Assembly (NCBI RefSeq): GCF_963169125.1
Contig: NC_084796.1
Coordinates: forward strand, 217,892,448-217,956,447
Direction: 5' to 3'
DNA from: Humulus lupulus
Lineage: Eukaryota; Streptophyta; Magnoliopsida; Rosales; Cannabaceae
DNA: 64,000 nt
Shown: piece after piece, positions 55,807-64,000 of the stretch
How the letters are laid out: each line of letters opens with the position of its first letter
Position numbering within the stretch: the first letter of the stretch is position 1
The notes under the pieces: model-generated
Seen by the model: only the letters and a program-made list of their open reading frames with translations
Told to the model about the DNA's origin: nothing
Databases searched by the model: none
Position numbers and translations under genes: made by a program

Positions 55807-56614
55807 TGTTACACCCAGATTTCGAGATAAGAGGTTATGACCCCAAAAACTGGGCTTGTCATGTGTGAGCTCGAAATGTATGAAAACATCATATGGTCCA
55901 GCCATAAAACCTGTGAAGTAAAACAACGACCTCGAGGATGTGTAACCTCGAATATTCTCTTAGCTCGCGATGGGCAATGGTGCGACACTCGAATATATCT
56001 TTTACCGATCGTCCTCAGGCGAGGTAGTTCGAGCTCGGTAAGTGCAAGCTCAGGTGTGGCAGCCTCGACAGTACTTACCTATCCCGAGTGTAGCGTGAAG
56101 TTGGGTGACAAGTTCGTGATTGACCCATGAGTCCTGAAAAATCGCTGATCTCGAAGACTTGATGAATCACCTGGGATGGCCCATTACGTGTGAACTTATT
56201 TATTGTTGTGTAATCCCAATATTTAAGGAATGTCATTTAATTTGTTATCCGTTCCCGATCTTCATGGGACGTTTCCGTGTAAATAGGAAATAATGCATTT
56301 AATATCATTATTTCAATTGATATACATAATATCTTCCCGAAATATGTGGGAATGAATTCTGCAACCTTCTCTATAAATAGAGAAGGAATCACCACATGTA
56401 AGGTGGCGATTCTGATTTCTGATTTCTTGAGAGAAAGCTCTGGGTAATTCATCTCTGAATTTCCAGAAAACTCCAAGTCTTAATAACATAGATTCGTGGA
56501 CTAGGCAGAATTAACTGCTGAACCACGTAAAAATTCTCATGTTTCTCTTTATCATTCATTCGCTTCATTGTTTAATTGCTCTACGATTTTAGTTTACGAG
56601 AAACGGCGTCAACA
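55807..56614 (+). repeat. 3' LTR of element E (808 bp)
   Basis: Begins TGTTACACCC and ends GGCGTCAACA. The TATA box (about 56372-56379) sits in a perfect inverted repeat with nine-base arms CCTTCTCTA (56365-56373) and TAGAGAAGG (56378-56386). Several tcgag-rich segments in 55817-56170. Confidence 0.85.
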
Positions 56615-56627
56615 ATAATATTAAAAA

Positions 56628-57293
56628 GAGATATTTGTGGCAAAATTACACAATGTTTACAGAATATAACATTTAAATACTCAAAGTTACCAAAATGTAG
56701 CATTTAAATATCTTTTTTTTTTTACGGCAAAAATACCAAAACTAAAATGTTGCACCTTTACCACCCAAATATATATTTTTTAAAATACAAATGTATTTAA
56801 AGTTGTAAAAAATTATTAAAATCGTATAAAAATATAAAAAAATAGAAAAATTACTTCTAAAATTAAACCATTGTTTTATTTAATGAAAATAGTAAATAAA
56901 TATATTTTTTATTATATTAACGTTTTTTAATAAATTTGTTTCTCTTTTTTCTCTTTTAATAGTATTTTAATTATTGATTTTTCTTTTTACAATTTTCAAT
57001 CAATTTTTTTCATTAAATAAACTATATTTTTATTTTAGAATTAATTGAGGTTATCTTTGTATATTTTTAATAATTTTTATAACTTAAAATACATTTGTAT
57101 TAATATATTTTTTAACTATTTGGTAGTAAATACGCAATATTTTAGCAACTTTGAGTATTTTTGCCACCAACAAAAAAATTTGAGTATTTAAATGCTACAT
57201 TTTAACAACTTTTGGTATTTTTCTCATCAAATAAAATTTTGAGTATTAAAATATTACGTTTTGTAAAATTAAGTATTTTTTCCACAGATATAC
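56628..57293. mobile_element. small non-autonomous element with inverted-repeat ends
   Basis: 666 bp, AT-rich, flanked by identical 10-bp sequences ATATTAAAAA (56618-56627 and 57294-57303). The ends read gagatatttgtggcaaaa and, inverted, gtatatctgtggaaaaaa. The inverted similarity continues inward through the phrase aaaatgtagcatttaaata (56690-56709 and about 57186-57205 inverted). The duplication length fits a Mutator-type element. No coding sequence. Confidence 0.75.
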
Positions 57294-57719
57294 ATATTAA
57301 AAAAATATAAATTTATCAATATCCACTTTTTTTTTAAAAAATAGAATAAGATTTTACTTCACTTTATTATTTTATCATTTATAAAATTATGTTACTTTTA
57401 AAGGGAAATTTGATTAATCATACTTACATTAGCTTAATAATTAAAATTTGAACCAAAGTTAACCACCATATGATATCAATGCTCATCTTTCATTTAATAC
57501 CAAAAATACCCCTCTCATAACACCTTTCCTCTCTATTCTCCCTCTTCCTCTCTACCTCTCTTCACCATACATTCTCTCTCACTCTCTCTTCACCATACGT
57601 TTTACACACAAGATTTTTATACTAAAATCTTGCAAGAAAGATACACATTCGGACATTGTGGATTGTTTGAGGAGAAACACCAAGCTTTGTGTTATTTTTG
57701 CTCATAGTGAAGAGATTAA

Positions 57720-60700
57720 ATGGGTAAGTGATTTTCTTTGATTCTTGTTGTTGTTGGTTGCTTTTATGATTCATAATGCTGTTTATATGTTGGATCTGTA
57801 GTTTGTTGGTATTTTTTGCTGTTTTTTTGGGTGAAAATCGTGTTATGTGAAAATCTGCGTTTTCTTGGGTTCCCTGAGTTTTTTTCTAAATGCCCGATAG
57901 TGTCCGATAAAGACCCGATATAGGCACGATAGTTGTTGAGTTTCAAGGTTAGGGATGAAGGTCCGATGGCAACCCGATGGTTGCCCGATAGTTTGGTTAC
58001 CCGATGGTTATAAAGGTACGATGGCTACCCGATGGTTGCCCCGATTATTATTTTAAATCTATACACCCTTTTAAGTACGATAATGGATCGATAGTAGTCC
58101 GATATATGCCCGATTGTTATTATTAAGTTACTGCGGACCTAATAGTACGATGGTACTCGATGTTACCCGATACTTGCCCGATATTAGTGTTTTAAGTGAT
58201 CAAAAAACATAAATAAAACTTTGCCCGATATCGCCCGATATGGCCCGATACTGGTACGATGCCAAAACATTTGAACTAAATTTCGACATTTTGTTGCCAT
58301 TTACTGATTTTTTTTCTTTGTACATGATAGGGCCAACTTTGTTCGCGTACTTAATGTATAATGGTGTTTCGGAGCGTGAAGGTAGAGATTGGGTTTTTAA
58401 TGGAGCCGAAAATTTAACGTTCGAGTTGGAGAAGGACATAACTTACTCACAACTTGTTGAACTTCTGTACTCAGAGCTGGAAGTTGACAAAGTGCAGTAT
58501 GACCTGAAATTAAAAGTGAATTATAAGTACATGAAAGGGTTAATGTATCGGCCTGAACTTATAAGGAATGACAAGGGTGTAAGCTTATATTTGTCAATGC
58601 TTTTGAAGAAGCCAGATGAATTTGTTCCCCTTTTTGTGACTTTGGTGGAGAAGAATATCATTGTTGATCGTAATCCTCCACCAAGTACTGTTAAGGATAC
58701 TCGTAGTGAGGTTGGGACTTATGTTCCAGAAACAAATCCGGAGGTGCTGGTAGCCACTGCTATACCTGAATCAAACCCTTTCATACCAACAGTTGACCAT
58801 GTAGCACAGATGCCATTTCATGATGATTTTCCTGATTGTCCTGACCCTGAAAATGATTTTGAGGGCAATGACGACCAAGAAACAGAGGTCCATTCTCAAG
58901 CTTTGAGCCTGAGTCCACTGTCGTACCAAATACCGAGGCAAACAACATGTAGAAGTAGACCCCGTAGAGAAGATCGCCAAACACCTGGTACTAGTAGTAG
59001 TCGTCCAGACGAAACAAATGATGTTAGAGAATTTAGTGATCCACTCTCTTCTTCGACATATTATAGTAAATTCAAAGCTCAGATGTTTACAAGAGAAGAC
59101 ATTGAGGATAATAGTCACTATATATCTATGGGTGGCACATCGGGCGGGGAGATTCATTTAGGAAAGTTTTTCAGAGACAAGGAACATTTAAAGAAGGTTG
59201 CTGGCTTGTTTGCAATGAAGAAGGGATTCGACTTTATAGTTAAAAAGTCTGGTACTGATGTTTGGTATATTACATGCAAGGATCCTGATTGTGGGTGGAG
59301 GTTAAGAGGGAAGAAGAAGCAACTTTCTAACATGTTCGAGGTGACAGCATTTGAAAATGTACACACATGTTCCCTCGATGTTCGAAAAAAAGATAACCGT
59401 CAAGCATCACCTTTGGTAGTTGCCGAACTGATCAAGGATAAATTCTCAGTTAACGGTTCAGATTATTTAGCCTCCAAAATAAGAGAAGATATGAAGAATT
59501 CTTTCGGGATCGAATGAGAAGGCTTGGAGATGCAGAGAGAAAGCACTCCACATAGTTACCTGGGTACTTGCACATGCTGCAGTTGAACAATCCCGATTCC
59601 ATTACTGATTTCAAGGTAGACGAGGGTCGCTTCAAGTATTGCTTTTTTTCTCTGGGTGCTTGCAGGCGGGGATTCAAGTTTTGTCGACCTGTTATATGTA
59701 TTGATGGGTCCTTCTTGAAAACTAGGTATGGTGGCCAAATGTTGTGTGCCGTGGCATTGGATTCAGACAGCCACATATTTCCGATTGCTTTCGCAATGGT
59801 TGACAGTGAGAACCACGACTCTTGGACCTATTTCATGAGGAAGTTGAAACAAGCGATTGGTGATGTTGAGAACTTAGCATTCGTATCGGATAGGCATCAA
59901 AGCATTGTTCATGCTTTGGAACTTGTCTTCCCTGATGCACCCCATGGCGCATGCTACCACCACATTATTATGAACGTGGCTAGCAAGTTCAAGACTGATT
60001 GCTTCACGGATCATATTTACAGTTGTGCATACTCGTATAAGAAGACAGATTTTGAAAGAGAATTTGAAAAGATAAAAGCAATGGATGTTCGAGTTGCACT
60101 ATATCTTGAGGGCATTGGATTTGAAAGATGGGTTCGTGCGTACTTTCCAGGGGACCGTTACAATGTAATGACAAGTAATTGGGCTGAAAGTTTCAACAGC
60201 AAAACTAAGGACGCAAGAGCCTTCCCGATCACTGCTTTTGTTGAATTCATCAGGTTTACTATTCAAACATGGTTTGCTACTCGAAAGGAAAACGCTGAAA
60301 AGTGTAGCACGACTCTATCACCAGTTATGGAGGGGGACTTGTCATGTCAATTTGAGAAATCTCGGTTCTTAAGCGTCGACAGAGCTAGACCTTATACATT
60401 TAATGTCCACCCCGGAGGAACAGTTCAGAGCGGTTGTATAGTTGATTTGGAGGCACGACAATGCAGTTGCGGCCTATTCCAAATCATGAAGATTCCTTGT
60501 CCACATGCATGTGCTGCTGCTCAAGAACGAAATATTAGCATGTACGCATTGTGCTCTCAATATTACACAAGAGAGAGTTGGAAGAGCACATATGAGGGGA
60601 CAATTATGCCAGTTGGTGATGAGGATGATTGGGAATTGCCTGAAGACATTAAGAACATCCAAGTTGGAGTATCGATTGAGAAGAAACCTGTAGGCCGACC

Positions 60701-60833
60701 GAAGAAGCAAAAGGTCGGACGAATTAGGAAAAATCGATATCCTTCTAATGGAGACAAGGTTGTGATACAACGATGTTGTAGCAAGTGTGGTGGTAAAGGG
60801 CACAACAAAGCGTCTTGCAAGTACCGAGGTTAA
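57720..60833 (+). pseudogene. MULE transposase (mudrA-like), spliced start, frameshifted
   Basis: Likely start ATG 57720 with exon 1 ending at 57723, intron 57724-58330 (GTAAGT...ATAG), exon 2 from 58331 giving MGPTLFAYLMYNG. Domains: a MuDR-type zinc region (CKDPDCGWRLRG ... HTC, about 59150-59400), the MULE DDE core with CIDGSFLKT, FVSDRHQSIVHAL, CYHH and NWAESFN (59690-60200), a SWIM finger (CSCGLFQIMKIPCPHAC, about 60460-60510), and a C-terminal CCHC knuckle CSKCGGKGHNKASC. The frame changes between 59515 and 59566 (frame 1 to frame 3 with small losses), so this copy is inactive as read. The enzyme would cut and paste MULE ends. Confidence 0.88.
57724..58330 (+). repeat. transposase intron 1 with a CCCGAT/GTACGAT array
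   Basis: Between about 57890 and 58265 there are some 23 copies of a short motif of form (G/A)(C/T)(C/A)CGAT followed by A or G, spaced 8-30 bp and all in plus orientation. Dominant forms here are cccgat and gtacgat. The array ends before the pyrimidine tract and acceptor at 58330. Confidence 0.85.
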
Positions 60834-60959
60834 CTTGTTTTGTTTGTATTCTAGTTGACCTATTATGTTTTATTTCTGCTTGAACTAGTAATATTTGTTA
60901 TGTGCTGGATTTTGCAGGTTTTTTTCTCCATTATGAAACTCTTAAATATGTAATAATCC

Positions 60960-61220
60960 AGTGTTGGTTCGATAGTGCACGATGCCGGTACGACAATGCA
61001 CGATATTGTTTGTTGTAGGATTATTTAAATGTATCTTACAATATGGTACGACGTTGCTCGATGTAGTACGATAGTTAATGTACGACATTAGGGTACGATA
61101 ATGTACGATATTGGTCCGATAATGGTACGATGGTATGGTTTCAGTACAGTTCGTGAAATTTGTGAGGCATGTGAGGGTACGATAGAGTACGATAGTGATC
61201 GACGATAGTACGATGCAAAG
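60960..61220 (+). repeat. GTACGAT array downstream of the transposase
   Basis: At least seven exact gtacgat plus variants (gcacgat, gtacgac, gtccgat), all plus-strand, starting 130 bp after the transposase stop. It is probably in the 3' UTR or just beyond. It ends about 75 bp from the stop codon of the convergent gene. Confidence 0.85.
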
Positions 61221-61296
61221 ATTAAGCACATTAAAATGTAGTAATTACAAAAAGAGCAATCAAAAAAATTATACAATTCAAAAAAATTAAGACCGT

Positions 61297-62039
61297 TCAA
61301 CATAAGTTTTGGTAGAATAAGTCTACACACCACCTTTGCCTAAAAAGTTTCATATTATTGTCAGTTACATTATCAAATGGTAGTTGTAGAAGCTTATGTT
61401 CAATATGCTCAATTACGTAACATCCGCAATCGCCACTGCATTAGAAAATAAACAATAATTTAATAAAGTTTTGTAATTAAGAAATAATAATTAATATGTG
61501 ATATTTAATAAAGTTCACATGGATTTTGTTTGCGGTACGAATTCACGTGGAATGAGTTTCCAATCGAAGGGTCTGACCTGACTCTCTGATGCTGTCAACT
61601 GAGGCGCGAGTATAATGTCATGGTTCTCAAATAAACCGGACTGTCGCAAGACCGACGGGAAAATGGTACACCAGTCAACCATCAAGCTGATCAAATCGTT
61701 TTCGGAAATTGATCCAATACTGGAGTCAAAGATGTTGAGCATCCACCCATTCAGGTCAGCCTCTACAGCTACCCAATGCATTCGGTCTTTCAAGAATAGG
61801 GCAAAATAAATGAACTCCTTGTTCTGCCAACTCGGTAAGAACTGGACTGCATCACCCCTAACCAGGTCCAATATACTGTCATCCCAACTAAATCTAGAGT
61901 AGTCAGAACCTGGAAAAGCGTCCCACCGACCCTTCAATGATTCGGGAAAAAATGTAGGCATAACAACACATTTCTGAGGGTACACGTTAGGATAAAATTC
62001 TAGACGCCTCCTCATGAGATGGAATGCTGCATCTAAATG
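61297..62039 (-). CDS. Ulp1-like cysteine protease domain (C48), exons with full catalytic set
   Basis: Minus strand. Exon 62039-61519 begins HLDAAFHLMRRRLEFYPN and includes HWVAVEADLNGWMLNIFDSS, giving the catalytic His and Asp, and ends VPQTKS. A short 83-bp intron, 61518-61436 (GTGAAC...GCAG), then exon 61435-61297 with GDCGCYVIEHIE, which supplies the catalytic Cys, and the stop at 61299-61297. The splice keeps frame across the junction (KS-I-GDCG). All four expected residues (His, Asp, Gln, Cys) are present. Ulp1 enzymes cut SUMO from proteins; why MULEs carry one is unknown. The exon start at 62039 follows an acceptor ATGTAG. Confidence 0.82.
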
Positions 62040-62556
62040 CTACATTAAAGGAAAATTAAGTCAGTAACCACATTATCGTACCAAAATAAACAAACAAAAA
62101 ACTATCAGACATGAATATAGTAACTATCGTACCCCAATCGTACCATTATCGTACCCCAGTCGTACATGAATATAGTAATAATAAAACCTTCTATCATACC
62201 CATATCGTGTTAATGTCGTACCATCATCGTACCTTTATGGCAAAAACTAGTATTATACACCATCGTACCCACTAGCGTCCCACTGTCGTACCATCATCGT
62301 ACATTATCGTACTACCATCGTACCTAAATTGGCCCACTACAAATTCTAAAATTACGATGGTAATAGTAACTACTTAACAAATTATATCGTACCACTATCG
62401 TGCTAATGTCGTACCACCATCGTACCATTGACATATAAACAGTTTATAATTTGACACTTATAATTATCGTACTACCATCGTACCATATCGTACCCATATC
62501 GTACCACTACATATAGAAACATTTAAATAAATTTTCAACATTATTTAATTATGAAG
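62040..62556 (-). repeat. intron-like spacer of the Ulp1 gene with an inverted-orientation array
   Basis: About 15 exact atcgtac plus several gtcgtac between 62076 and 62510 on the plus strand, which is gtacgat on the gene's sense strand. I see no exact gtacgat on the plus strand here. The acceptor at 62040 is good. The donor is not resolved: GTTTTC at about 62563 would give the wrong phase. Confidence 0.8.
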
Positions 62557-63444
62557 TTATAGAAAACTTATAGAGTTAGAAAGCCATGTCCTCGGAGTAT
62601 GCAGTTTCAGGAACCAAGCAGCATCGTGTGTCCCTGAGAAGCATTCCCTCGGATATTTATTCCCAATGGTGCCAAGCAACCACTTGTGAAAGGTCATAAG
62701 TAATTTACCATCAACAACCCTCAATGGATCCACATTCACTGCTGTCTTCGATTTCTTATTCCTTTTCCTCATTGCAGTGTACTCATCGAACCACCTAGGC
62801 CTCTTTCTTTCTCTCCTCTTCTCCGGTGCTGGTGGAGCTATGTTTAAGAATTGTACTTCAGAATCTTCAGTATCTCCGATTACAGTAATTTGCATATCCT
62901 CTGGTGTGCGAAAAATGTGATCATCTACATCATCAGGTCTGTAATCGTTAGGGAGAATGTCTTCATCTACAGGAGACTGAGGGCCTTCTTCAGTGGACTG
63001 AGGGTGTGGATCTGGAACTGGCCTACTAAGATCTTCCATCATTGTCATCAGCTTCTGCAATTGACCCAAGATCTCGGACTGACCTTTAATAAGGGCACTT
63101 TGTTGCCCTTCAACCTTTTCCAACTTGGCCAAAATCATAGAGTAGCCTGGTTGCTCAGCTTGGGAGGAGGTGCTGGCATGAGGTGTTGATGGGGGAACCT
63201 CAGGTGCCTCAGGTTGAGCTGGTGGAACCTCCTTGAAAATATTTGCTGCTTCTGCTTGCTCAGCTAACTTTTCAGCAAGCTTTTCAGCCTGGCTCTGTAA
63301 GGCTTCCTGTGTAGGCTGTCCATCGGGACCCACCTCTAGTTCCTCTAACCCCATGTCCACATACAATGGGGCTTCATTGTCTGTAAGGGTCCTCACATAC
63401 TGTTCTTCAGCAGGTCGGGCACACAGGTAGGGGTATACTGTCAA
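62557..63444 (-). CDS. N-terminal/middle exon of the Ulp1-type MULE protein
   Basis: Minus strand from acceptor GGCAG at 63445-63447 down to about 62565. It encodes LTVYPYLCARPAEEQYVRTL, then an E/A/P/Q-rich segment with KLEKVEGQQSALIKGQSEIL (probable coiled coil), an acidic stretch (YRPDDVDDHIFRTPEDMQ) and a basic KRRERKRPRWFDEY, ending AAWFLKLHTPRTWL. The last phrase leads into the protease exon at 62039. The frame is open throughout. This linker region is poorly conserved in such proteins, so only the junction context identifies it. Confidence 0.7.
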   Translation of the reverse strand: MTVYPYLCARPAEEQYVRTLTDNEAPLYVDMGLEELEVGPDGQPTQEALQSQAEKLAEKLAEQAEAANIFKEVPPAQPEAPEVPPSTPHASTSSQAEQPGYSMILAKLEKVEGQQSALIKGQSEILGQLQKLMTMMEDLSRPVPDPHPQSTEEGPQSPVDEDILPNDYRPDDVDDHIFRTPEDMQITVIGDTEDSEVQFLNIAPPAPEKRRERKRPRWFDEYTAMRKRNKKSKTAVNVDPLRVVDGKLLMTFHKWLLGTIGNKYPRECFSGTHDAAWFLKLHTPRTWLSNSISFL

Positions 63445-63902
63445 CTGCCACAAAAAACAATGCATATTTAGATTGGAAAGTAAAACAATATAAAAAATAA
63501 GTAATTGTCATCTGTGAAAAATGGTAAACTATCGTACCCCAATCGTACCCATATCGTACCCATATCATGCAATTATCGTACCCATATCGTACCCATAACA
63601 TAACAATATCGTACCCGTAAGTGAGAATTACTTGCTAACTATCGTACCATCATCGTACAACATCGTACCAATATCGTACCTCTACTACTACATTAACAAA
63701 GAATACATATCGTACCCCCATCGGACCATCATCGTACCAAATCGTACCACTTAGTCAGTTTTCAAACAGTTGACAAAAAACCACAAAATAACCCCATAAT
63801 CGTACTCAAATCGTACCCTATCGTATTCCTATCGTGCAGTACCCATAAAATTGCATATCTAGAAAAAAATATAGAACATTCAAAAGTAAAGTAAAAGCTC
63901 AC
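63445..63902 (-). repeat. Ulp1-gene intron filled with the GTACGAT-type array
   Basis: Intron with donor GTGAGC (63902-63897) and acceptor GGCAG (63449-63445), phase 0. It holds about 15 exact atcgtac on the plus strand between 63530 and 63815, which is gtacgat in sense. No plus-orientation copies are evident. Confidence 0.85.
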
Positions 63903-64000
63903 CTTTTTGGCAAACAACTTAATAAGTTGCTCTTTGTGTATCTCTACTTTCTCCTTGCTCTGCCAGTTGATCATTCTTGGTATGCCTTGGCCCAATCTCA
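63903..64000 (-). CDS. upstream exon of the Ulp1-type MULE gene (cut by window end)
   Basis: Minus strand encodes LGQGIPRMINWQSKEKVEIH and then KEQLIKLFAKK before donor GTGAGC. It splices in frame to the exon at 63444. The exon continues beyond the window. Fits the region ahead of the linker in KI-MULE proteins, but is too short for firm assignment. Confidence 0.65.

Larger units (their letters stand above)
51132..56614 (+). mobile_element. 3' half of Tat-like retrotransposon 'E'
   Basis: Begins against the end of D's LTR, runs through hairpin tandem repeats and an antisense gene, and ends with an LTR at 55807-56614. Order and orientation equal those of element C downstream of pol. Gag-pol and 5' LTR are missing. 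The right flank is ataat. Confidence 0.85.
57400..64000. mobile_element. Ulp1-carrying Mutator-like element (Kaonashi-type), right end outside window
   Basis: A plus-strand MULE transposase gene (57720-60833) and a minus-strand Ulp1-type protease gene (61297 to beyond 64000) converge. This pairing is known from plant Kaonashi (KI) MULEs. The left boundary is set near aaagggaaatttgattaatc (57398) by its terminal-repeat-like look and is uncertain. The two genes share arrays of a GTACGAT-like motif in their introns. Confidence 0.75.

Noticed and set aside
62076..63815. CRISPR-like array of a short repeated motif
   Set aside because: The motif is only 7 bp, spacing is irregular, there are no spacers of constant length, and the setting is an intron of a plant transposon gene.

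Overview
This window is nuclear DNA from a flowering plant, most likely a eudicot. It is almost wholly transposable-element sequence. Evidence for a plant: Ty3/gypsy elements with initiator-tRNA-type primer sites, a Tat-lineage element with a second RNase H, CACTA transposons with plant TNP2/TNPA-type genes, a Mutator-like element (MULE) carrying a Ulp1 protease gene, and captured exons resembling the plant genes MON2 and MRS2. I cannot name the species. No intact host gene is visible.

Layout. (1) 1-9384: Tekay-like chromovirus 'A' (5' LTR cut by the window edge, one-frame gag-pol, complete 3' LTR). (2) 9385-13360: gene-poor flank holding a solo LTR (10338-12228, minus strand, 5-bp target duplication AGTTG) of the same family as element B, and a probable Copia-type LTR remnant. 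(3) 13361-46691: a four-element nest. A CACTA transposon ('CACTA-1', genes on minus strand) starts at 13361. Tat-lineage retrotransposon 'C' (14606-27251) sits in the last exon of its TNPA-like gene. Chromovirus 'B' (29833-46691) sits in its TNP2-like gene. B's reverse transcriptase/RNase H region is itself split by a second CACTA ('CACTA-2', 35561-42509, duplication ATT), a Pack-CACTA with exons like MON2 and MRS2. (4) 46692-51131 and 51132-56614: 3' halves of two more Tat-like elements, 'D' and 'E'. Each has an antisense spliced gene followed by a single 3' LTR. (5) 56628-57293: a small element with inverted-repeat ends and a 10-bp duplication. (6) about 57400 to the window end: a MULE with a plus-strand transposase gene and a convergent minus-strand Ulp1-type protease gene.

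How the parts work together. The LTR elements supply copy-and-paste machinery in cis (A, B, C), but all carry stop codons and most coding regions are dead. C, D and E share the same 3' design: a polypurine tract ending in GGGGGCAA, LTR ends in GTCAACA, and a minus-strand gene with a PF04195-like domain or a coiled coil between pol and the 3' LTR. B carries an extra ORF ahead of gag. The most unusual signals are: (a) GTACGAT/CCCGAT motif arrays filling the long introns of both MULE genes, always in sense orientation; (b) short hairpins in the tandem repeats of C and E whose arms differ but stay paired around the same AYATAA loop; (c) TATA boxes of three unrelated-looking LTRs placed in the centre of inverted repeats; (d) the Pack-CACTA cargo. 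All gene calls are from reading translated sequence by eye; no database search was run.
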